A stretch of DNA of 5,572 nucleotides from an uncultured Lysobacter sp. (GTDB lineage: Bacteria; Pseudomonadota; Gammaproteobacteria; Xanthomonadales; Xanthomonadaceae). Shown here piece after piece: positions 1 through 5,273 of the stretch. The stretch is taken from NCBI GenBank assembly GCA_902805755.1, contig CADCUA010000587.1, forward strand, positions 1 through 5,572, written 5' to 3'. Position 1 is the stretch's first letter. Each line of letters opens with the position of its first letter. Both the position numbers and the translations under genes were made by a program. Under the pieces are notes generated by a model. It was not told the origin of the DNA, did no database searches, and worked only from the letters and a program-made list of their open reading frames with translations.

Positions 1-255
1 AGCTTCGTCAAAACCATCGACGCCGATCAGGTGGACCGCGCGATGGTCGCCTCGATCAACTCCATCGGCCACCTGATGGGGCTGCGAACGGTCGCCGAAT
101 GCGTGGAAAACCCCGACGTTCTTGCCGCTCTGGCCACAATCGGCGTCGACCTTGCGCAGGGATTCGGGCTCGCGCGGCCCATGCCGCTCGAAACATGCCT
201 GCAGGAGCTCACAGCGCGCGGAGTCGTTCACCGCGAACAGCCGCGAGGTGCATGA
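1..255 (+). CDS. EAL domain protein, C-terminal fragment (c-di-GMP phosphodiesterase type)
   Basis: This is the last 84 residues of a protein whose start lies left of the window; the reading frame is open from base 1 to a TGA at 253-255. EAL domains (PF00563) hydrolyse the second messenger cyclic di-GMP in the cytoplasm. Visible family landmarks are the FVKxI...D..D.AMV stretch at residues 2-15, the helix SINSIGHLMGL at 18-28, the TVAECVE motif at 30-36 (family form TVAEGVE, with both conserved glutamates kept and Gly replaced by Cys, as I recall for some family members), and GVDLAQGFGLARPMPLE at 48-64, which carries the conserved D, Q and RP-MPLE tail. The protein ends shortly after the domain, as is usual. 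The EAL signature itself and any GGDEF, PAS or receiver domain lie outside, so activity cannot be judged. The frame and family are secure. Confidence 0.93.
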   Translation, partial: SFVKTIDADQVDRAMVASINSIGHLMGLRTVAECVENPDVLAALATIGVDLAQGFGLARPMPLETCLQELTARGVVHREQPRGA

Positions 256-419
256 CGGCTGCGCACCCGGACGCCTCTGTCTTCCGATGTACGACAGGCA
301 GTACACCCGGATCCCGGCACGGGCTTGCGCGGCAGGCGCGCCGGCCGAATGCCCGGGCTTCACGCCGGGACGTGAGGCGATGTCGCAGAGTCCGGGGCCG
401 TTTGACCGCGAATGAAGCC

Positions 420-692
420 ATGCCTCTTGTTCACTACGTCGGAGGTCCGCTGGATTGCCAGACCGGCGAGTTTGCCAAACCGCCCAGCGCACCCGAGCGC
501 GTGTGGATCGGCCGCGAATGCAGCCGCTACCTGCTGTCGTTGATGGAGTTTCCGAACGGAACGGCCGCCTGGGCCTTCGTCGATCAGCAGCTGGCGCTCT
601 CCCAGGCCATGCTGATCCTGCACGAGCGGCTGCAGAGATGGCCCTCGTTCGCCGACGCGGGGGATTCGTCCAGAGGCAATCGCGAAACGTAA
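420..692 (+). CDS. Small conserved-looking protein of unknown function (90 aa)
   Basis: I do not recognise a family. The ATG at 420 gives 90 residues ending at TAA 690-692. The N-terminal part is compact and protein-like: MPLVHYVGGPLDCQTGEF (1-18), then a Pro/Ala turn, VWIGRECSRYLLSLMEFPNG (about 28-47), and a helix rich in Leu, Gln and Ala, FVDQQLALSQAMLILHERLQ (about 53-72). The last 15 or so residues are polar and look disordered. There is no signal peptide, no membrane segment and no metal motif; the two cysteines are at 13 and 34. The frame is open upstream and has an in-frame TTG at 402, but the sequence before 420 loses protein character. The Shine-Dalgarno sequence is weak (GAATGAAG immediately upstream). 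It lies 164 bases after the EAL gene on the same strand and is followed by the convergent minus-strand genes. It is probably a genuine cytoplasmic protein; its role is unknown. Confidence 0.62.
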   Translation: MPLVHYVGGPLDCQTGEFAKPPSAPERVWIGRECSRYLLSLMEFPNGTAAWAFVDQQLALSQAMLILHERLQRWPSFADAGDSSRGNRET

Positions 693-760
693 CGCGTGGC
701 GTGCAACGACCTGCGTTGATGACCGCACCGTGCGCATGCCGTCAGGCGGCGTTTTCGAAC

Positions 761-777
761 GTGCATTCCAAGTGCAC
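761..777. repeat. Short hairpin in the convergent intergenic region
   Basis: GTGCATT and AGTGCAC flank a CCA loop, giving a 7-bp stem with one G-T wobble. It sits about 70 bases past the stop of the plus-strand ORF. Neither side has a T-run, so it is not a classical intrinsic terminator; it could still stabilise or help end the 3' end of a transcript. At this length it could also occur by chance. Confidence 0.3.
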
Positions 778-851
778 ACGATGCGGTCGGTACAGCACCG
801 GTTCGCTGGTCTTCCCTCTCGCCCGTACCCGCATGCCGCACGGTTGGCGTC

Positions 852-865
852 GCGGATGCATCCGC
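852..865. repeat. 14-bp perfect palindrome GCGGATGCATCCGC
   Basis: GCGGATGCATCCGC reads the same on both strands. It lies 26 bases beyond the stop of the minus-strand gene at 892-1269, in the convergent gap. As RNA it would form a 5-bp GC-rich stem with a TGCA loop. No T-run follows on either strand, so a standard terminator is not supported. It may be a processing or stabilising hairpin at the convergent 3' ends, or a protein-binding site. Only the palindrome itself is certain. Confidence 0.4.
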
Positions 866-891
866 AGCAAGTCAGGCCATTGAGGCTGTGC

Positions 892-1269
892 TCAGTGCTG
901 GCCCTGAATCGCCTGAAGTCCGCTGCTGGCAGTCGGCATCGGGATTTGGTCACAGCGCCTGCGCCAGGACGCGACCTGGTCCAGCAGCCACGTCTCGAGC
1001 CCGATGATGTGCAGCTCGAACGTCTCGGCCATCGTGGCCAGCCGCTGTATCACGTAGCGCCGCTGGATGGGCCGGGTCTTCTGCACCAACCCCAGGCTGG
1101 CTTCAAGGAACCAGTTCACCATCGTCCGCGGGTACGTGGACGTACCGCGCGTCGCCACCCGCCGGCGCTCGTCGGCTCGCGTGAGTTTGAGCGCAAGTCT
1201 TCCGAGCTCGAGCTGGATCTCGCTGTTCGACAGCCATGTTCGTTTTTCATGTTGAAGCTGGAACGACAT
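892..1269 (-). CDS. Hypothetical protein, mainly helical (125 aa)
   Basis: I recognise no family. From the ATG at 1269-1267 to TGA 894-892 the frame has the GC-rich third positions typical of real genes here, and the protein looks natural: a charged N-terminus, helix SEIQLELGRLALKLTRADER (about 15-34), a basic stretch RRRVATRG, a second hydrophobic helix MVNWFLEASLGLV (about 49-61), then RRYVIQRLATMAETFELHII and LETWLLDQVASWRRRC. Tryptophans at about 12, 52, 93 and 100 and the amphipathic pattern suggest a small helical bundle. There is no signal peptide or clear transmembrane segment. The ATG has no obvious Shine-Dalgarno sequence; the frame stays open 16 codons further upstream but offers no ATG, GTG or TTG there, so 1269 is the only good start. 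It follows the antiporter on the same strand after 209 bases. It is probably a real gene, with no functional call. Confidence 0.6.
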   Translation of the reverse strand: MSFQLQHEKRTWLSNSEIQLELGRLALKLTRADERRRVATRGTSTYPRTMVNWFLEASLGLVQKTRPIQRRYVIQRLATMAETFELHIIGLETWLLDQVASWRRRCDQIPMPTASSGLQAIQGQH

Positions 1270-1292
1270 GGAGGCGGCGACCGCGAGGCGAC

Positions 1293-1356
1293 GGTCCGGA
1301 TGGTCTGCGATGACATGTCAGCGCGGCGTCATAACAACGCATTCACACTCCGGACC
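1293..1356. promoter_or_regulatory. Nested inverted repeats upstream of the 892-1269 gene (candidate operator)
   Basis: GGTCCGGA (1293-1300) is mirrored by TCCGGACC (1349-1356), and between them lies a perfect 10-bp palindrome, TGACATGTCA (1311-1320), whose nearer edge is about 42 bases before the ATG of the minus-strand gene. The arrangement is what a dimeric regulator site could look like. I could not find convincing -35 and -10 hexamers with it, and a GC-rich sequence produces short palindromes by chance. Treat it as a candidate only. Confidence 0.25.
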
Positions 1357-1478
1357 ACGGCAGCGAACTCAGCCGTCATTCATCTGCAACCTGTCCGCCC
1401 GGGCGTCTGTGAGTCCGCTTCCCTAGGACGCCGACAGCTGCCTCCAACCACCGTTGCGACGCCCGAAGCGCCGATCCA

Positions 1479-2741
1479 CTAGACCCGGGACACCGCCTCG
1501 ACAACCGCCTCGGGCCGCGAGCGCCTTACGATCCAGTTGAACAAAGGCGTCGCCGCCAGTGTGGTGACGATCGCCATGAGCACGAGGATCGAGAACAGGC
1601 CGGGCTCGATCACGCCGGCCTGCAGGCCGATGTTGATGAGGATCAGCTCCATCAGCCCGCGCGCGTTCATGAGCGCGCCAATGGCCATCGCATCGGTGTT
1701 GTTCTCGCCCGTGGCGCGCGCGGCCGCCCAGCAGGCAAGACCCTTGCCGCAGAACGAAGCGACCAGGATCGCGATCGTCGCGAGCGCAAGCTCCGGCTGC
1801 ACGACGAGGCCGAGCTGCGTCTTCAGGCCCGAGAACGTGAAGAACATCGGCAGCAGGAAGATCACGACAAACGGTTGCAACTGCGTGCGCAGCTTCTCGG
1901 TGAGCGCGCCCTTGGGCATGCACGCGCCCAGGATGAAGCCGCCGAATACGGCGTGGATGCCGATCGCGTCCATCGCGAATGCACTCACGCAGAAGATGCC
2001 CAGCACCGCGGACAGCATCGTCGCGCTCAGCGGCTGGTCCGGCAGCACCTGGTCGGCGAGGCGACGCAGCAGGCGACGGCCGACCAGCAGCATGAAGCCA
2101 GCGAATGCCGCGCCGCCGCCGATCGCGAGGTAGGCCTGGTCCCAGCCCTTGCCGAAGCTGGCAAGCACGATCGCGAGGATGCACCACGCCGCCGCGTCAT
2201 CGATCGCGCCCGCGGTGAGTGCGAGCGTGCCGAGGGGCGTCCCGGCCAGGCCCCGCTCGGAAATGATCCGCGCAAGCATCGGGAACGCCGTGATCGCGAT
2301 CGCCGCGCCGAGGAACAACGACGCCTGCAGCGGCTGCGCTTTCGCCGAGAACAGGCCCGGCAGCGTCAGCAGCCACGGCGCCAGCGCGAACGCGAGCACG
2401 AACGGCGCGAGGATGCCGGCCAGCGAGACCGAGAGCGCGCTCTTGTAGCGCGCGCGGAAGTGGTCGTCGCGGAACTCGGTGCCGACGAGAAACATGTAAA
2501 GCCCGACGCCGAGCTGCGCGAGCACGTAGAGCGTGTCTAGCGTCTGCTTCGGGAACAGCGCCTGCTGCAGGTCCGGCAGGAACAGGCCGAACAGCGACGG
2601 GCCCAGGGTGACGCCGGCGATCATTTCGCCAACGACCTGCGGCTGTCCGAACTTCTGCGCAAGGCGGCCGACCAGTCGCGCGACCAGCAGGATGACCGCG
2701 GCCTGCAGGAAGAAGTAGACGGAAAGCTGGGAGGTCGGCAC
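1479..2741 (-). CDS. CPA2-family cation:proton antiporter (Na+/H+ or K+/H+ exchanger, CHX-like)
   Basis: An inner-membrane antiporter of 420 residues that exchanges a monovalent cation for protons (PF00999, CPA2). The GTG at 2741-2739 is the first start after an in-frame TGA at 2750-2748, and the product begins directly with a membrane helix (7-24). Landmarks are GQPQVVGEMIAGVTLGPS (32-49), AIAITAFPMLARI (147-159), the ion-site pair D181-D182 in AIDDAAAWCIL, the HAVFGGFILGACMP loop (263-276), FFTFSGLKTQLG (300-311), a lysine in CGKG (333) where CPA2 proteins often have a basic residue, and GALMNARGLMELILINIGL (355-373). About 12 helices fit. The ITAFPMLARI and MNARGLMELI motifs resemble plant CHX and cyanobacterial relatives more than KefB/KefC. 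No TrkA-N or TrkA-C regulatory domain follows. Ion specificity cannot be read from the sequence. A terminator upstream suggests its own promoter, which I could not pinpoint. Confidence 0.95.
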   Translation of the reverse strand: MPTSQLSVYFFLQAAVILLVARLVGRLAQKFGQPQVVGEMIAGVTLGPSLFGLFLPDLQQALFPKQTLDTLYVLAQLGVGLYMFLVGTEFRDDHFRARYKSALSVSLAGILAPFVLAFALAPWLLTLPGLFSAKAQPLQASLFLGAAIAITAFPMLARIISERGLAGTPLGTLALTAGAIDDAAAWCILAIVLASFGKGWDQAYLAIGGGAAFAGFMLLVGRRLLRRLADQVLPDQPLSATMLSAVLGIFCVSAFAMDAIGIHAVFGGFILGACMPKGALTEKLRTQLQPFVVIFLLPMFFTFSGLKTQLGLVVQPELALATIAILVASFCGKGLACWAAARATGENNTDAMAIGALMNARGLMELILINIGLQAGVIEPGLFSILVLMAIVTTLAATPLFNWIVRRSRPEAVVEAVSRV

Positions 2742-2811
2742 CGGGATTCATCCGTGAAGGCTGGGTGAGGAATGCTACCTCCCTCGAGCCGATCCGCAGG
2801 GTGTCACGCAG

Positions 2812-2838
2812 AAAAATGTGCGCTTCCGAGCAGAAGCG
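2812..2838 (-). terminator. Probable intrinsic terminator after the YdeI-like gene
   Basis: Read on the minus strand, CGCTTC (2838-2833) pairs perfectly with GAAGCG (2826-2821) across a 6-nt loop. Four bases (CACA) follow and then TTTTT (2816-2812), the only T-run of that length seen after a stem here. It begins 64 bases after the stop of the DUF1905/YdeI gene and ends 70 bases before the antiporter start. It would therefore separate the two transcripts. The stem is short and the T-run is set back by four bases, so termination may be partial. Confidence 0.5.
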
Positions 2839-2902
2839 GGCATCGCTCCTCGCGCCGCCTCGTCGCCATGGCCCTGTATTCCCCTGCGTGAAATGCGTGC
2901 CC

Positions 2903-3442
2903 TCAGTCAGCCGCGAGTGGCGGCTTGAATGCCTTGCTGTAGAAGCCGGACGGATCGAAGCAGCACACCCTGCGCTTACCCGAGGCAAGCATGTCGCAGG
3001 CATCGGCGATGCGTTTGTCGCGCGTCCTTGCCTGCTTTGCGGAGTCCAGCCAATGGATCCAGTCCAGGCGCGCAACGGCGGTCGTGCTGTCCCACGCGAT
3101 GCGTGCCTCCGGGCTTGCACGCAGCGCTTGCCCGAGGTCCGCAGGGACCTTCGGATCCGGCTCCGCTGCCACCGGCATCACCTCCACCGCCACGATGTCG
3201 CCGAAATCGACGCCTGCGGCTTCCCGCAGTTGCGGCCCCACCTTCAGCCAGTGGCTGAGCTGACCGTCGGGCTCAAGCGTTTCGCGGAAAGCGACGCTGT
3301 TGATCGTTCCATCGACAGTCGTCCGTCCGCGCCGTGGCAAGGTTTCGCTTGCCTCCTTCGGCAGCACCACAAACGCCCAGCCCGCGCCCGGCCCGGGATC
3401 AGCGGGGCGCTCGAGCCGAGCTGTGAAACCTGCTTTGGCCAC
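2903..3442 (-). CDS. DUF1905 / YdeI-OmdA family protein
   Basis: A 179-residue cytoplasmic protein with two recognisable parts. Residues 1 to about 90 fit DUF1905 (PF08922): FTARLERP, then GWAFVVLPKEASETLP, VDGTINSVAFRETLEPDGQ and HWLKV, typical of the small beta-barrel. Residues about 98-166 fit the YdeI/OmpD-associated (OmdA, PF13376) region: VPADLGQALRASPEARIAWD, then DWIHWLDSAKQARTRDKRI and MLASGKR. Relatives are annotated as bacteriocin-protection or OmpD-associated proteins, and Salmonella YdeI has been linked to antimicrobial peptide resistance; the biochemical activity is not established. The GTG at 3442-3440 is the only start after the in-frame TGA at 3457-3455, and MAKAGFTARLERP is a typical family N-terminus. 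That TGA is also the stop of the upstream membrane-protein gene, 12 bases away, so the two are probably co-transcribed and may be translationally coupled. Confidence 0.93.
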   Translation of the reverse strand: MAKAGFTARLERPADPGPGAGWAFVVLPKEASETLPRRGRTTVDGTINSVAFRETLEPDGQLSHWLKVGPQLREAAGVDFGDIVAVEVMPVAAEPDPKVPADLGQALRASPEARIAWDSTTAVARLDWIHWLDSAKQARTRDKRIADACDMLASGKRRVCCFDPSGFYSKAFKPPLAAD

Positions 3443-3454
3443 TGCGGGGTCATC

Positions 3455-3943
3455 TCAGTCGCTGGATACGCATGACATCGTAATCGGGCCAGCCGCGCAA
3501 CGACCGGCGGGATTGCCGTGCCCCGCCCTGGCAAGGCGGAACCCCACTGCGAAACCGATGCCGGCGGTGCCCCAGACAAGCGCACTGATGACCTCGAACA
3601 TGTTGCGCAGCTCGGGATGGCCGATGGCGAGCACGGGCAGGATCAATGCGCGAAGCAGGCAGACGACCGCGATGCCTGCAAGTCCGATCCGTTGCAGCGG
3701 CGGGCGGCGAACCCATCCAAGCGCAGAGGCCGCATAGACGGCGCACAACGCCATGAGCAATGCGATGACGGACGCGCTCAGCGGCGCGAGCCATGTGCCG
3801 GCTCTTGCAGATGCCACCACACTCGGTGGCGCGTTGAAGAAAACGAACCACGCGTCACCGGCAAAGACAGCGCCGATATGAATGACCACCCCGCTCACGG
3901 CGATGAGCAGCGCCACGTAGACCCAGACGCGCGACTTCTGCAT
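3455..3943 (-). CDS. Small four-helix integral membrane protein of unknown function (162 aa)
   Basis: The protein has four hydrophobic segments at about 7-28, 52-74, 85-107 and 116-136, so it is an inner-membrane protein. The loop after helix 1 carries GDAWFVFFNAPPSVVASARAG; basic residues sit before helix 3 (WVRRPPLQR) and at the tail (FRLARAGHG). I recall similar unnamed membrane proteins in related bacteria but know no function. The frame is open further upstream to a TTG near 4078, but those 45 residues are Arg/Thr/Pro-rich and unlike protein, whereas the ATG at 3943 has AGGG (3953-3950) six bases ahead and leads straight into helix 1, so I chose 3943. The last 25 residues are non-membrane and include three cysteines or serine-rich sites of no known motif. 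It lies directly upstream of the YdeI-like gene. Confidence 0.8.
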   Translation of the reverse strand: MQKSRVWVYVALLIAVSGVVIHIGAVFAGDAWFVFFNAPPSVVASARAGTWLAPLSASVIALLMALCAVYAASALGWVRRPPLQRIGLAGIAVVCLLRALILPVLAIGHPELRNMFEVISALVWGTAGIGFAVGFRLARAGHGNPAGRCAAGPITMSCVSSD

Positions 3944-3949
3944 GCAATG

Positions 3950-3953
3950 CCCT
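3950..3953 (-). promoter_or_regulatory. Ribosome binding site fixing the membrane-protein start
   Basis: On the minus strand GGGGCAGGG lies just ahead of the ATG at 3943, with the AGGG core six bases from it. This spacing supports the internal ATG over the upstream TTG that would add 45 unlikely residues. Confidence 0.55.
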
Positions 3954-3983
3954 GCCCCGGTGCGCCCCTCAGGGCGGAACACC

Positions 3984-4012
3984 ATCGTGGGCGCCGCGAC
4001 GCGTGCTCTCAA
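3984..4012 (-). promoter_or_regulatory. Weak candidate sigma70 promoter for the membrane-protein/YdeI pair
   Basis: On the minus strand TTGAGA (4012-4007, five of six matches to TTGACA) is followed after 17 bases by CACGAT (3989-3984, three of six matches to TATAAT). A transcript starting near 3977 would have a leader of about 34 bases. That leader would begin with a perfect 5-bp hairpin, CGCCC-TGAG-GGGCG (3976-3963), just ahead of the ribosome binding site. The -10 match is poor, so this is a suggestion only. Confidence 0.28.
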
Positions 4013-4075
4013 GGGCAGGAAGTCATCGGTAGCCGCGCGTGGCGTCGTTGTGAAACGGCGCTTGCGCATGCACTC

Positions 4076-4113
4076 CAATCAAGTCGACGCCGCGTCGCGC
4101 ACCACTTTGATTG
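4076..4113. repeat. Bulged inverted repeat with nested hairpin between two minus-strand genes
   Basis: CAATCAAGT (4076-4084) pairs with ACTTTGATTG (4104-4113), nine base pairs with one bulged T. Between the arms CGACG-CCG-CGTCG (4085-4097) forms its own 5-bp stem. It begins 17 bases after the stop of the SnoaL-like gene on the minus strand. No T-run follows the outer stem, so it is not a textbook terminator, but it sits where one would be expected and may act as a 3'-end stabiliser or a bidirectional structure. The AT-rich outer arms stand out from the GC-rich surroundings. Confidence 0.5.
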
Positions 4114-4130
4114 AACCTCCAAGCCACCAA

Positions 4131-4610
4131 CTACCGCTGCAGCAGCGCGCTGTCCCAGTGCTCGACAATCCTGCCGTCGCGGACCCGGAACATGTCGAAC
4201 CAGGTGGTGGTGTAGGTCTTGCCGGCCACACCCGGAACCGGCAGCGTGCGCACGGACGACACCACGACCATATCCGCCTCCGCGGTAATCGCGACCAGTG
4301 GCGCCTTGACCGCCTCGGCCACTGCGGCCGGCTTGGTGATCCGCGCGAAAAACTCCACGAAGCCCGCACGGCCGGATGGCACGTTCGGGTTGTGCTGGAT
4401 GTAGTCCTCGACGAGGTATGTCGATGCGCGATCGAGCTGTCCGCCCTCGAGCACCTCACGCCAGAAGTCGTAGACCAGCCGCTTGTTCGCCCGCAGGTCC
4501 TCGGCCGGGCTGGCAAGCAACTGCGCATGCGCGGGTGACGCGACGACGGCGGTCTGCGCAACAGCCGGTCCACACAGAACGAGGGCGGCGGCAACGATCA
4601 ATGACTTCAT
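4131..4610 (-). CDS. Exported SnoaL-like (NTF2-fold) protein
   Basis: A 159-residue protein with an N-terminal signal peptide (MKSLIVAAALVLCGPAVAQ, likely cleaved after AVA at 16-18), so it should act in the periplasm. The mature part fits the SnoaL-like/NTF2 fold (PF12680 type): helix NKRLVYDFWREVLEGG (42-57), DYIQHNPNVPSGRAGFVEFF (69-88) with the characteristic Y-Q-H-N-P-x-x-x-x-G pattern, a beta strand with VAITAEADMVVVSS, and the C-terminal signature FRVRDGRIVEHWD (141-153). This fold hosts small-molecule isomerases, cyclases and many uncharacterised proteins; the substrate cannot be named. The ATG at 4610 is preferred over an upstream in-frame start near 4676 because it begins the signal peptide and has AGGAG 11 bases ahead. 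The cysteine at 13 is not in a proper lipobox. The next gene upstream on the strand is also exported. Confidence 0.88.
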   Translation of the reverse strand: MKSLIVAAALVLCGPAVAQTAVVASPAHAQLLASPAEDLRANKRLVYDFWREVLEGGQLDRASTYLVEDYIQHNPNVPSGRAGFVEFFARITKPAAVAEAVKAPLVAITAEADMVVVSSVRTLPVPGVAGKTYTTTWFDMFRVRDGRIVEHWDSALLQR

Positions 4611-4621
4611 GTGCAATGGAG

Positions 4622-4626
4622 CTCCT
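4622..4626 (-). promoter_or_regulatory. Ribosome binding site AGGAG of the SnoaL-like gene
   Basis: On the minus strand AGGAG is 11 bases upstream of the ATG at 4610. The spacing is slightly long but the match is the best in the window. It decides in favour of the start that opens the signal peptide. Confidence 0.6.
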
Positions 4627-4686
4627 GGGATGGGTTGATACCTGACCAAGACCCCGTTGCAGATCCGCGTCCGCATGCGCGTACTG

Positions 4687-5178
4687 TCATGGCACTCGCA
4701 CGCATTGCTTCATATGCGCGCGCAGTCGTTCCTGCACGCCGCCGATCAGATCGGGATTCGAACTCGAGATCACGGCAAAGTACTTTTCCGCCGCCGCTGT
4801 CGCCAGCGTTCGCCCGATGGACCCCCGCTCGGCTTCGCTGAATTTCGCATGCAGCTCCTCCGGCGAACCTGCGTTCGGCGCCGCAGCACCGGCATTGAAT
4901 CGAATGCCCAGATCACTGCCGTAGAACGCATCCATCTCACGAAGCTCAGCGGCGGTGAGTCGGGCAGCAAGCAGCGGCTGGATCAGGTCGGCCAGCATGT
5001 ACTCCGGCATGGCATCGACGCAGTGCGGATCAAAGCGCTCGGGCTTCTTCGCCAGTGTGATTTTTACGCCCCGCACCGCCAACATCGAACCCTGCTCGGC
5101 GGCCGGTCCGGCAAGGGCGACACCGGGAGCCAGCAGGCTGGCGAATAGCAGCGTTTTGAGTAGGTGATGAGACGTCAT
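4687..5178 (-). CDS. Exported DUF2059-like protein
   Basis: A 163-residue protein with a signal peptide: MTSHHLLKTL, a hydrophobic core LLFASLLAPGVALA, and likely cleavage after ALA at 21-23. It should be periplasmic. The mature region is helical; LTAAELREMDAFYGSDLGIRF (74-94) closely follows the DUF2059 (PF09832) pattern of ELxE...FYxSxxG, and FSEAERGSIGRTLATAAAEKYF (113-134) looks like a second, weaker copy of the same kind of helix. The cysteines at 53 and 159 could form a disulfide after export. DUF2059 proteins are small exported proteins of unknown function, so no role is claimed; the family assignment is moderate because only one motif is clear. The ATG at 5178 has GGAA seven or so bases upstream and starts the signal peptide. 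It is followed after 76 bases by the exported SnoaL-like gene. Confidence 0.8.
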   Translation of the reverse strand: MTSHHLLKTLLFASLLAPGVALAGPAAEQGSMLAVRGVKITLAKKPERFDPHCVDAMPEYMLADLIQPLLAARLTAAELREMDAFYGSDLGIRFNAGAAAPNAGSPEELHAKFSEAERGSIGRTLATAAAEKYFAVISSSNPDLIGGVQERLRAHMKQCVRVP

Positions 5179-5273
5179 GGCTATTCCGTTGCGCCCCGGA
5201 GACTGGAGCTATTGCATTCTGCGAGGCGGGCTCGACGTGTACGAACTGTCAGGCCGAAAGTCCGCTGCCAGGA

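Noticed and set aside
287..415. Possible small leader ORF (42 codons, or 11 residues from ATG 380) ending four bases before the ATG at 420
   Set aside because: There is no proper ribosome binding site (GAGG is only two bases from ATG 380) and the composition is low in hydrophobic residues; the abutting stop and start are probably chance.
1396..1405. CGCCCGGGCG palindrome after the antiporter stop, as a terminator
   Set aside because: It is a short GC palindrome with no T-run, expected by chance in sequence this GC-rich.
730..1482. Long open plus-strand frame of 250 codons
   Set aside because: It is rich in Arg, His and Pro with no fold-like pattern and runs opposite the more natural minus-strand protein at 892-1269; it is the usual antisense opening of GC-rich DNA.
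3944..4078. Upstream extension of the membrane protein by 45 residues from TTG 4078
   Set aside because: The added residues are Arg/Thr/Pro-rich and lack family-like character, the start would lie within the inverted repeat, and the ATG at 3943 has a better ribosome binding site.
4635..4662. TTGATACCTGACCAA quasi-palindrome with a T-N11-A pattern and a TATCAA -10 candidate ahead of the SnoaL-like gene
   Set aside because: The partner -35 (CTGCAA) matches only three of six positions, the arms match four of five, and no LysR-type regulator gene is nearby.
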